NCBI RefSeq assembly: GCF_921292975.1
Contig: NZ_CAKLCM010000005.1
Coordinates: forward strand, 1-37,886
Length of the DNA stretch: 37,886 nucleotides
Reading direction: 5' to 3'
From: Vibrio hippocampi
GTDB lineage: Bacteria; Pseudomonadota; Gammaproteobacteria; Enterobacterales; Vibrionaceae
This document shows, in pieces, positions 32,240 to 37,886 of this stretch (the stretch's first letter is position 1; the number at the start of each line of letters is the position of its first letter). A program made the translations under genes and the position numbers. Under the pieces are notes generated by a model that saw only the letters and a list, made by a program, of their open reading frames with translations, had not been told where the DNA came from and ran no database searches.

Positions 32240-32306
32240 GTATAGCATTAGTGCTATACATATTGAAATAAGCGGTTTATATTTATGTATAGCATCAATG
32301 CTATAC
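32240..32306 (+). promoter_or_regulatory. Duplicate par-type promoter with two palindromes
   Basis: Palindromes at 32240-32259 and 32287-32306 repeat the layout upstream of parA: -35 TATACA (32255-32260), 17 bases, -10 TATATT (32278-32283), and the shared core GCGGTTTATATT. It lies downstream of the ParB analogue and upstream of two small genes, so it probably serves as a second centromere and a co-regulated promoter. Confidence 0.8.
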
Positions 32307-32378
32307 ATATAAGAAAGCCGGCGAGTATCTCACCTCTGCGCCGGCTACTGTGACCAACCAAATATAAGGAATCCAGTT

Positions 32379-32525
32379 ATGTCACACGCTCAATATACAG
32401 CAATCTCAAAAACTCGTCTAATCGACCTAGCCAATGTGCCTGCAGGTCAGCTCATGCAATTTCTTGCGACTCGACCTAGTTGGGTTCGTGACCAGGTATT
32501 GGCAACACTTGCCAAAGGTGCGTAA
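32379..32525 (+). CDS. 48-residue unknown protein under par-type promoter
   Basis: ATG 32379 has AAGGA seven bases upstream. The product M-S-H-A-Q-Y-T-A-I-S-K-T-R-L-I-D-L ends with P-S-W-V-R-D-Q-V-L-A-T-L-A-K-G and has about two amphipathic helices. The next gene's ATG overlaps its stop (TAATG). The shared promoter suggests a role in plasmid maintenance, but the family is unknown to me. Confidence 0.55.
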   Translation: MSHAQYTAISKTRLIDLANVPAGQLMQFLATRPSWVRDQVLATLAKGA

Positions 32526-32794
32526 TGACTTGGTCATTGCCGAAAACCTGCTTTAGTTGCCAGCACTATAAGCAGATCGGCTTTAAAGAGGATGAGCTGG
32601 CGCCCACGAAAGATAGATGGGGGTTCGACAGCCCAGCGAAAAAACAACGCTATGGGATGTGCGACAAAAAAGGATGTCATGTTTTTTGGAATGAGCGGCC
32701 ATGCCCATCCTATGCCAAGGAACTCGATGTCACCACGCACGAATGCAAACCTCGAGACAGGGCACTGCAATCACACCAAGATACTCTGTTCTAA
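32525..32794 (+). CDS. Cys-rich small protein, probable zinc binder
   Basis: 89 residues with seven Cys: C-F-S-C-Q-H-Y near the start, M-C-D-K-K-G-C-H in the middle, then P-C-P and H-E-C. The spacing suggests one or two zinc sites. It is coupled to the 48-residue gene by TAATG and followed by a terminator. I do not recognise its function; small proteins like this are common on phage and plasmid early regions. Confidence 0.62.
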   Translation: MTWSLPKTCFSCQHYKQIGFKEDELAPTKDRWGFDSPAKKQRYGMCDKKGCHVFWNERPCPSYAKELDVTTHECKPRDRALQSHQDTLF

Positions 32795-32800
32795 AAAAAG

Positions 32801-32826
32801 CCCCGTTTTATAACGGGGTCTATTTT
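32801..32826. terminator. Bidirectional terminator between convergent genes
   Basis: CCCCGTT pairs with AACGGGG around four bases. T-rich sequence follows on the plus strand, and a run of A precedes, so it also works leftward. It serves the Cys-rich gene (plus) and the 53-residue gene (minus). Confidence 0.8.
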
Positions 32827-32834
32827 ATGACAAG

Positions 32835-32996
32835 TTACTCTTTTACACTTCGTAATTCTGCTATTAGCGCTTGGAGCAAGTTAAGCCCAGAACCAATCTC
32901 AACCCTGACATCGTCGCCCGTATCATTCGCACGACGCATCACGCTCAAAATCGCTTCCATCTCATCACATTTTTTTGTTATTCCTTTGTCTTTCAT
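32835..32996 (-). CDS. 53-residue unknown helical protein
   Basis: ATG 32996 has AGGTG eight bases upstream. The product (M-K-D-K-G-I-T-K-K-C-D-E-M-E, ending A-L-I-A-E-L-R-S-V-K-E) is two helices with a D-T-G-D-D-V turn. It diverges from the XRE gene across a palindrome-rich control region and ends at the shared terminator, which supports it as a true gene. Function unknown. Confidence 0.5.
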   Translation of the reverse strand: MKDKGITKKCDEMEAILSVMRRANDTGDDVRVEIGSGLNLLQALIAELRSVKE

Positions 32997-33060
32997 CAGA
33001 TACACCTAGCCATAGCAATAATTCCGATCAGCACTTAAGTAGAAACTCTAAGTGACCGCA

Positions 33061-33100
33061 AAACTATGCCCGCATAGTTTCTGTGTGTAAATATGCACAC
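33061..33100. promoter_or_regulatory. Two operator-like palindromes in a divergent control region
   Basis: AAACTATG CCCG CATAGTTT (33061-33080) is a perfect 8-bp inverted repeat, and GTGTG...CACAC (33083-33100) follows directly. A -10 like TATACT (33113-33118) faces the XRE gene. The sites probably bind the XRE protein for autoregulation. Confidence 0.6.
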
Positions 33101-33158
33101 CGAAAACTGTCCTATACTTAGCCTATCGCGGAAGAAATTGACCTATGGAGTGTGACGC

Positions 33159-33488
33159 ATGTCTTATGAACCATTAATCCAAGCGATAAAGGCACGCAGG
33201 GAAGCCGCAGGCATGTCTCAAGCTAAAGCTGCTGATATGGTCGGGGTTTCACTAAAGACCTACCAACGCATAGAGAACGGAGCGACAGAGCTCAAAATGT
33301 CTCACTACCGAATGTTGCTGCAGAAACTAAAAGTGACCGACTTAGACATTTCACTCGACATGATTGGTGTCGATAAGGCAACACCGTGGGATGTGGCGGC
33401 AGCGGCAAGAACGCTACCACCGGACGTAAGGGCCACACTTGTCACCCTGATAATGATGATTTATCGAGACAAAGATGGGGAGTGGTGA
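33159..33488 (+). CDS. XRE-family transcriptional regulator
   Basis: 109 residues. Residues ~8-62 are a helix-turn-helix: I-K-A-R-R-E-A-A-G-M-S-Q-A-K-A-A-D-M-V-G-V-S-L-K-T-Y-Q-R-I-E-N-G in outline. The C-terminal part is helical and likely dimerises. It has its own promoter region with palindromes and is convergent, with one-base spacing, to the resolvase-like gene. It is probably a plasmid regulator separate from the CI/Cro switch. Confidence 0.8.
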   Translation: MSYEPLIQAIKARREAAGMSQAKAADMVGVSLKTYQRIENGATELKMSHYRMLLQKLKVTDLDISLDMIGVDKATPWDVAAAARTLPPDVRATLVTLIMMIYRDKDGEW

Positions 33489-33803
33489 TCACTTCTCAGC
33501 GGCCGCAATCACATTCATTAGCTTATAGAGCAGCTCTTTACTGGCCGCTCCCGAGTTAAACTTTTCATTCATCGACCACACTGTGGCGCCAGCTGCGTGA
33601 ATGGCGTCGATCGTCTGCTGCATTGATGCAATGGTGTTGGCCAGCTTGTCCAAGCGCCAAACCACAAGAGTATCGCCAGGCTTTAGCCGGCTAATCACTT
33701 GCTTAATATCCTGATCACTAAAAATCTCGCGACACCCATAGTCATTCAGAGCCTTAGTCTGAATCCCCAAGTCGTTATCACGGACTACATATCCATACTG
33801 CAT
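33489..33803 (-). CDS. Catalytically dead, truncated serine-resolvase-like protein
   Basis: 104 residues aligning with the resolvase N-terminal domain: Y-G-Y-V-V-R, then L-G-I-Q-T-K-A-L-N-D-Y-G-C-R-E-I-F-S-D, then P-G-D-T-L-V-V-W-R-L-D-K-L-A-N. The active-site region is short by about three residues and has no Ser. The R45 segment is missing, and the later D-R-L-G-R is D-K-L-A-N. It ends at A-A-A-E-K, at the start of the dimer helix, with no DNA-binding domain. It cannot be a normal recombinase. A role as a structural or regulatory partner, or decay, are both possible. Confidence 0.75.
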   Translation of the reverse strand: MQYGYVVRDNDLGIQTKALNDYGCREIFSDQDIKQVISRLKPGDTLVVWRLDKLANTIASMQQTIDAIHAAGATVWSMNEKFNSGAASKELLYKLMNVIAAAEK

Positions 33804-34144
33804 TACTTAAACCCACCAACGTGACACGTCACAAAGACCATTTTTGATAAATGTTAAAGCAGTCACATATAAGAAGATACAGGCAGGGTAGCAAAAAATG
33901 ACACTCACCCCTCATTTTTTGGGGCGGATTATACATCATATGTTAAATAGGCAAGTTTGCTGCCTGTTTTGCTGGGTTCACAGATTCAAGCGAGCGAGCA
34001 AGCCAAAAAACACAAAAAGAGTCAGCGGATAACCAAAATTATGATATTGTAAATTTGTTACCGTTTGGCGGGAATTTACACGCCATTTTTGACGTGTTGG
34101 TTTGGCGGCCGATTCGCACCGAAACCGCCAAAAGATCATGTTAT
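33804..34144. other. Gene-free stretch with repeats
   Basis: No convincing gene is seen. It holds the palindrome GTGAC AC GTCAC (33821-33832), a 9-bp inverted repeat AAAAAATGA/TCATTTTTT (33893-33901 with 33912-33920), an AT-rich segment (34036-34071), and TTTGGCGG three times (34074-34081, 34101-34108, and inverted at 34125-34132). It might be a regulatory or secondary origin region. Confidence 0.5.
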
Positions 34145-34300
34145 CTATGACTCAACATAGAGTCGGTATAAATAGCGAAGCACATCAGGTGCGGTGGTTA
34201 TACGGGTAAATCGCCCCTCACCCTCTTTTGTGTATAACCGCTCTCCATCTTCAAATGCCTTTACGGCCTGCCAAGCCTTATCAAATTTCACTTTGTTCAT
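34145..34300 (-). CDS. 51-residue basic protein
   Basis: ATG 34300 is preferred over an upstream ATG at 34345 that lies in the palindrome; an AGG lies about 12 bases ahead. The product (M-N-K-V-K-F-D-K-A-W-Q-A-V-K-A-F-E-D-G, then R-F-T-R-I-T-T-A-P-D-V-L-R-Y-L) is probably a small alpha/beta protein. It sits downstream of kfrA in the same direction, with a partition palindrome between. Function unknown. Confidence 0.5.
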   Translation of the reverse strand: MNKVKFDKAWQAVKAFEDGERLYTKEGEGRFTRITTAPDVLRYLYRLYVES

Positions 34301-34323
34301 TACCAACAACCTATCACATATGT

Positions 34324-34343
34324 GTATAGCATTAATGCTATAC
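34324..34343. promoter_or_regulatory. Fifth partition-type palindrome
   Basis: GTATAGCAT TA ATGCTATAC is a perfect copy of the par-site consensus, between kfrA and the 51-residue gene. It has no par-type -10 at the usual distance, so it may act only as a binding site. Confidence 0.8.
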
Positions 34344-34354
34344 ACACCAAAACT

Positions 34355-35623
34355 TTATTTTGCTAACTCATCATCTATCAAGCGACGTAACACACGAACA
34401 TTAGACAGAGTGCTGATTACCACCGCATCATCATCGCAAGTTTGCAACCAGGTTGAAAAAGCATACAGAACATTATTAAACGAGACTCCACCGCCTATCT
34501 GCTCGAGGAATACTTTTTCTAAACGATGAAAGGCATCAATCACATCACGCTCAGTAAAACCACGCTCATCCAGTGACACTAAACGCTCATTGATCTGCTG
34601 CTTTTGTTCATCCGTTAGCGCAACCTCTTCGGATGACTCATCATCTTTCCATGACTTAGCCAGGGATAATAGCTCGCTCTGCAACTTATCAGCCCGACTC
34701 GATGCCACCGAAGCGTTAGCTTCTGCATTGGCTAATTTTGTTTCCATTACGGCCAGAGCTTTCTCACTCTCGACTAACTTATTGTGCTCAATTTCAATTT
34801 CATCCATCAATCTCACTTGCTGCTCAGAAAGGGATTGATTAAGGCCATCGGCTAGTTCTTTAGTATCAGCCAATTGGTCAGTTAAATCTGTCACTCTTAA
34901 ATCACTAACCTTTAGCTTAGCCAATGCATCTGTGAGTTGTTCTTGAAGAGAATCGATTTCAACAAACTTACTCTCTAACTCATTACGAAGACCAACCATC
35001 TCATCAAGATGCTGTTTATGCGTACTTTCTAATTGAGCATCATGCTTGCTTTGTTCCGTGGTCAATCTTTCGTTAAGCTCAGCAACAGACTGCTTACCTT
35101 GCTCAATTTGTAAGTCTCTCGCTTGCAAACGTTCGCGTAAACTGGCTAGCTCCTGATCTTTATCGTGGTTTTCGTTAGATAGCAGCGCCAACTTTTCATT
35201 AGCAGCCTGTTCTACCTGACGAAGCTGCTCCAACTGTTCCTCCAGATTGTCGATCAGCTCAAGGCGCTCAGCGGCCAAGCTCATCAAGCCCGACTTTTCC
35301 TGCTCGAACTCAGAACGAGCGGCATTCACCTCTGCATTTTTCTGGTTCCATAACAACCGCCAGATCTCCAATGAAGCAGCATTCAGCGCATTATTGAGTT
35401 GTTCTGGCGGTTCTGGCAGTTCAGAAAGCTCTTTTGTTTCATAGCCAGCTTTGAATTCATCCAAGATAGTGACCGCTTTCTTGTACTGTCCACCAATAGC
35501 TTTTTGCAGCATGGTGGCTGTAATAGCATTAATACCCATTCCATCATTTAACCATTGCTGGATCTGGTTGTGGTAACGCTGAGGCTCTATACCAGGGCGA
35601 CCAATTGACTTGTTCTGTTCCAT
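34355..35623 (-). CDS. kfrA: KfrA-like plasmid DNA-binding coiled-coil protein
   Basis: 422 residues. The first ~75 (I-G-R-P-G-I-E-P-Q-R-Y-H-N-Q-I, then G-I-N-A-I-T-A-T-M-L-Q-K-A-I-G-G) match the KfrA N-terminal DNA-binding domain. Residues ~90-340 are an extended coiled coil (L-E-E-Q-L-E-Q-L-R-Q-V-E-Q). The rest is a helical cap. KfrA proteins of plasmids repress their own gene, form filaments and support stable inheritance with ParA/ParB. A strong promoter with an inverted-repeat operator lies upstream. Confidence 0.88.
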   Translation of the reverse strand: MEQNKSIGRPGIEPQRYHNQIQQWLNDGMGINAITATMLQKAIGGQYKKAVTILDEFKAGYETKELSELPEPPEQLNNALNAASLEIWRLLWNQKNAEVNAARSEFEQEKSGLMSLAAERLELIDNLEEQLEQLRQVEQAANEKLALLSNENHDKDQELASLRERLQARDLQIEQGKQSVAELNERLTTEQSKHDAQLESTHKQHLDEMVGLRNELESKFVEIDSLQEQLTDALAKLKVSDLRVTDLTDQLADTKELADGLNQSLSEQQVRLMDEIEIEHNKLVESEKALAVMETKLANAEANASVASSRADKLQSELLSLAKSWKDDESSEEVALTDEQKQQINERLVSLDERGFTERDVIDAFHRLEKVFLEQIGGGVSFNNVLYAFSTWLQTCDDDAVVISTLSNVRVLRRLIDDELAK

Positions 35624-35640
35624 GTCATGACCTTTCTTAA

Positions 35641-35698
35641 TTAGTTAGTTAATCATTTATTTACTAACTAATATACTAATCAAGTCTACTATGGTCAA
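35641..35698 (-). promoter_or_regulatory. kfrA promoter and operator
   Basis: Minus-strand -35 TTGACC (35693-35698), 17 bases, -10 TATATT (35670-35675). The perfect inverted repeat TTAGTTAGT (35641-35649) / ACTAACTAA (35663-35671) covers the start point and touches the -10, as expected for KfrA autorepression. Confidence 0.85.
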
Positions 35699-35722
35699 GT
35701 AGTGTTCAAGAAAAGAAAGGCG

Positions 35723-35752
35723 TTACAGTGTAATAAGCGATCGCTTTATAAT
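35723..35752 (+). promoter_or_regulatory. Candidate plus-strand promoter into the origin region
   Basis: TATAAT (35747-35752) is a full -10 consensus. The -35 is poor: TTACAG at 35723-35728 with an 18-base gap. Transcription would run about 1 kb through the gene-free region to the terminator at 36798. Confidence 0.45.
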
Positions 35753-35818
35753 GCAGAGGTAGAGAGCACCATTAATTTGGCGATACAGTGGCCGTGCCAG
35801 CCTCAATTTGGGTAGAAA

Positions 35819-35872
35819 TTCCGCTTCCTCGGTCTCCGACTGCTGCGCAGCTACGACTCTGCGGCGAGCGGT
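35819..35872 (+). other. ColE1/pMB1-like conserved origin-flanking stretch
   Basis: TTCCGCTTCCTCG (35819-35831) and GCGGCGAGCGGT (35861-35872) are spaced 29 bases apart, with GCTGCGCAGC (35842-35851) between. In ColE1/pMB1 plasmids the same two blocks occur 34 bases apart on the lagging side of the origin. The orientation here would place the origin and primer RNA to the right, in the gene-free region. Confidence 0.6.
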
Positions 35873-36717
35873 CCAGTTATAAATCTTTTCCGCTTATTCA
35901 GTTAAGTGAATGACTATGCACCAAGTTGTTTCTGAGTTTCTTTTAACATTCACTTGAGTTGGAGAGTGGGTTGATTACGCTCAGAGAAGAGAAAGGCTTG
36001 ATTTTAGGTAAAATTAACCCTTACCCACGCAGGCTTGCTTTAATAGCAGCTCACTGCGCAGGTAATGGTTTGCCTTAAATGTCCATACGCCCGTCGGGTC
36101 GAAAAGGAATCATCCAGGGGTGGTCTCGCTCCACCTGTGCGTGTTTATAGCCTCCACTTACCAGCCTAGTAAGTTTCAAAGGCCACCTTCCTAGCCACGC
36201 ACCGCAAATCAATAGAGGAGGAGAATACTCGCTCTATGCCTCTCGCCAGAGTTTCACGCGAGGGTTTCCCCAACATACGCTCTCTGTGATTCGCACCAAC
36301 CGCTAACAACCCTCGGACTGTGTTTGGTTGCTCTGTTTGTCCCTAGCGCCCACCTGTCTCTGTAACCGCCCGTAACGCTAGAGTCACTGAAATTGCACTT
36401 TGTTGTGATGGGTAATGAGTGCCTGTTAAACCCGTTATCGTTTTAATTCAGTGAAAGGCTTACGTGTGGGAGCTCGGCGAACGCCCACAAGAAAGCCCAT
36501 CACTGAGGATGCGAAAACAGATTAGGCGAGTTGTAATTAGAAACGCAGCGGCAACCATTGTTGCTGCTGGTATGTCGACTAGAGTGCGGAATACGCCCCG
36601 ATAGATCTGACGTACCGACGGCGCCCATGACGCCAAAACCATGTAAATCCATTAACCAAACTGCCCTTTTTATGCGGGTACACTTGCAGTTCTTGGTTCA
36701 CACGGGTAAACTTAATT

Positions 36718-36728
36718 TGCGTTTGCGT
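36718..36728 (-). repeat. ACGCAAACGCA copy 6
   Basis: The only copy not at a coding start. Read on the plus strand it is TGCGTTTGCGT; 36712-36729 is identical over 18 bases to 23598-23615. Confidence 0.85.
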
Positions 36729-36737
36729 TCACCGATA

Positions 36738-36766
36738 ACAATATGTTTTGTTTTTGTGTGAGCCAA
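36738..36766 (-). promoter_or_regulatory. Candidate minus-strand promoter (primer RNA?)
   Basis: TTGGCT (36761-36766), 17 bases, TATTGT (36738-36743), each matching four of six consensus bases. It faces the gene-free region and would be suitably placed for an RNA II-like primer transcript of about 0.7 kb. Confidence 0.4.
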
Positions 36767-36775
36767 TTTCTGAAT

Positions 36776-36798
36776 AACCCGCCTGCCAGCGGGTTTTT
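36776..36798 (+). terminator. Plus-strand intrinsic terminator
   Basis: AACCCGC pairs with GCGGGTT around CTGCCA, followed by TTTTTCTTT. No plus-strand gene precedes it within 3 kb, so it implies a noncoding plus-strand transcript. Confidence 0.85.
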
Positions 36799-36834
36799 CT
36801 TTATCTGCTGTATGCCAAATTGTTTTTCTATATG

Positions 36835-36856
36835 CAAAAGTGGCCATTCAGCCACT
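36835..36856 (-). terminator. Terminator closing the leftward late operon
   Basis: On the minus strand AGTGGC, TGAATG, GCCACT is followed by TTTTGC. It lies downstream of the tailspike and the 69-residue gene and separates late transcription from the origin region. Confidence 0.65.
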
Positions 36857-36941
36857 CTTCCCTTTAAATTCCTTGCCCCTTTTCAGGGAACCATTGAACT
36901 TTAACACACCTTTTTTATCATTTCATCTCAAAATGTGTTGT

Positions 36942-37151
36942 TTATCTTTCGGTCGTTTGTTCTGTGGCCAGTTGTTCCAGACGTTGCCTAAGATCTCCGG
37001 ATAGCTGTTTCGCTTGAAGCAATGAGACGGTAAGCCCTCGCATACACACATCTTCATTTGCTGCACCACACAACAGACGCAATAGTTCATCAAGATCAAC
37101 GATCTCAGGCAAAAGATCAACAGCATTAGAATTTTTTTGTGAATCAGCCAT
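36942..37151 (-). CDS. 69-residue unknown protein after tailspike
   Basis: ATG 37151 has AGGTG six bases upstream; an in-frame ATG at 37184 lacks such a site. The protein is helical and acidic (V-D-L-L-P-E-I-V-D-L-D-E-L-L-R-L-L, then L-L-Q-A-K-Q-L-S-G-D-L-R-Q-R-L-E-Q-L), with two Cys. It is the last gene of the late operon, 133 bp after the tailspike stop. It might be a fibre chaperone or a host-takeover protein; no family is recognised. Confidence 0.55.
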   Translation of the reverse strand: MADSQKNSNAVDLLPEIVDLDELLRLLCGAANEDVCMRGLTVSLLQAKQLSGDLRQRLEQLATEQTTER

Positions 37152-37284
37152 CCTGCGCACCTGTTTATTACTGTATATAACCACAGTATTAGAGCAGAAT
37201 TTTTAAGTTTGGGCAAAGGGTTAACAGATCTGATACGGGGAAGGGCCGCCACATATCGTGACGGCATAGCTATGAAAGGTATGA

Positions 37285-37886
37285 TTAACCAATTTGAGAC
37301 CAGGATTTCCAGGTTTGTCCACGGTCTACTGACACTCGACGATAAGACGGTGAGCCGTCCTTGGTTAGCGTTATATCTTGCGTTACATATAAATCCGTCG
37401 CCGTTACATGAAGCTGGCCAAATGCCCAATTTTCAGGCATACCAAGAACGGTATAATCTTCCAGGCCCAGCGCGCCAAAGTTGACCCTGTACAACATGGT
37501 CTCGGAAGCAACATCAATAGACTCATTCCTCCCCACAAATTTCTCATTGTCAAAATAGTCAGCCACATAATGGGACATGCGTAAATATTTGCTTTGGGTG
37601 TCGGGACCGAAAATAACCGCCTTGGTGCCATTATTTCGGGTAACCTCAACCGTTGATGTATCTTTCACATCAAAATCAGTCAGTATGTCACCAGAACCAT
37701 CTTGAGCCTGTACAAACTCAAGCCTAGAGTCACCTTCAACATGGATGGGCCACCGAGGCGTCGCGGGCGGACCTTTTCTCGCGTCAATAGTAGGCACATC
37801 CCATTTCACTACCGACTTATCCTTGATGACAAACAGTGAATCAGAGACATTCCCCGAACCATCATCATAATCGGTAATGACACCAT
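37285..37886 (-). CDS. Tailspike / tail fibre, C-terminal part (continued from position 1)
   Basis: This frame is open at the window end and ends with a TAA at 37285. Joined to the gene at 1-1717 it gives one continuous 772-residue protein (the junction codon is AAT, Asn). The last ~45 residues (AFGQLHVTATDLYVTQ, then YRRVSVDRGQTWKSW) resemble the pyocin-knob type end of tail fibres, with the closing W-x-x-W pattern. This end probably binds the cell surface. No intramolecular chaperone domain is evident. Confidence is high that the two pieces belong together, moderate for the fold. Confidence 0.78.
   Translation of the reverse strand, partial: GVITDYDDGSGNVSDSLFVIKDKSVVKWDVPTIDARKGPPATPRWPIHVEGDSRLEFVQAQDGSGDILTDFDVKDTSTVEVTRNNGTKAVIFGPDTQSKYLRMSHYVADYFDNEKFVGRNESIDVASETMLYRVNFGALGLEDYTVLGMPENWAFGQLHVTATDLYVTQDITLTKDGSPSYRRVSVDRGQTWKSWSQIG

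Larger units (their letters stand above)
36684..36798 (+). ncRNA. Candidate short antisense RNA carrying TGCGTTTGCGTT
   Basis: A weak promoter (TTGCAG 36684-36689, 17 bases, TAAACT 36707-36712) would start a transcript near 36718. Its first bases would be TGCGTTTGCGTT, complementary to five translation starts in the element. A U-rich stretch (36744-36758) and an intrinsic terminator (36776-36798) follow, giving an RNA of about 80 nt with the usual Hfq-RNA layout. It could also be the 3' end of a longer transcript. No expression evidence exists here. Confidence 0.4.
35624..36941. other. 1.3-kb gene-free region, putative RNA-primed origin
   Basis: No frame with codon or ribosome-site support is seen. 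Contents from left: kfrA control region, a consensus plus-strand -10, a ColE1-like conserved stretch, an inverted repeat (AAGTGAATG 35904-35912 with CATTCACTT 35947-35955), hairpins at 36115-36137, 36156-36174 (ACTTAC/GTAAGT) and 36242-36262, then opposing promoters and terminators at 36.68-36.86 kb. Since no Rep protein is encoded, this is the leading candidate for the replication origin and its control RNAs. Confidence 0.6.

Noticed and set aside
33083..33100. tRNA or CRISPR elements anywhere in the window
   Set aside because: No cloverleaf with a T-loop GTTCGAATC-type core and no regularly spaced repeats with spacers were seen; the palindromes here are operator-like.
34229..34237. Perfect DnaA-box-like TGTGTATAA
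   Set aside because: A single copy inside the 51-residue coding frame without neighbouring boxes; a chance match is likely.
36440..36490. Resemblance to group II intron domain V (GTGAAAGGCTTACGTGTGGG)
   Set aside because: Only the GTGAAAG part matches. The flanking stem and conserved AGC/bulge do not form, and no intron-encoded protein is present.
36558..36761. 67-residue plus-strand frame in the origin region
   Set aside because: No ribosome site, unlikely composition, and it runs over the candidate promoters and the antisense RNA seed.

Overview
The window looks like a complete 37,886-bp temperate lambda-type siphophage that lives as a plasmid, a phage-plasmid. The tailspike gene runs off position 1 and resumes at position 37886 on the same strand and in the same reading frame, so the two ends very probably join into a circle. 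The lambda-like head and tail genes, the small RNA-gene-free genome and the style of the accessory genes suggest a gammaproteobacterial host. A marine, Vibrionaceae-like host is my inference and is not proven by any host gene in the window.

Layout. The leftward half (about 24.9 kb down to 1, then 37.9 to 36.9 kb) is one long minus-strand programme. It begins with a Cro-like regulator at a strong promoter, small early genes, a Q-like antiterminator candidate, a DEDDh exonuclease, a tyrosine integrase and three unknown small genes. After a strong terminator near 20.0 kb come the lysis genes (holin, endolysin, membrane protein, spanin-like pair), a lambda-like cos site near 18.04 kb, terminase, gpW, portal, a protease-capsid fusion, decoration protein, connector, tail tube, a frameshifted G/GT pair, tape measure, tail tip, J and the tailspike. 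Several intrinsic terminators lie inside this late operon, which fits processive antitermination. A leftward terminator at about 36.84 kb closes the transcript.

The rightward half starts with a CI-like repressor of very low GC content (25.1 kb). It is followed by an accessory operon (25.9-30.9 kb): a LuxR-type helix-turn-helix protein, an HNH-type protein, a Dam-type methyltransferase, several unknown proteins and an HD phosphohydrolase. Next comes a plasmid maintenance block: ParA with a small ribbon-helix-helix-like ParB, five copies of one palindrome around them, an XRE regulator, a resolvase-like protein that has lost its catalytic residues, and KfrA with its own operator and promoter.

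I recognise no replication initiator protein. A 1.3-kb gene-free region (35.6-36.9 kb) holds a stretch resembling the conserved sequence beside ColE1/pMB1 origins, several hairpins, and promoters and terminators on both strands. It is the best candidate for an RNA-primed origin. An 11-nt sequence (ACGCAAACGCA) occurs six times. Five copies sit in the sense orientation at translation starts, and the sixth lies antisense inside a candidate short RNA just ahead of a terminator at 36.8 kb. That suggests an element-encoded antisense RNA regulating parA, the exonuclease and three other genes. This is inference from sequence alone.
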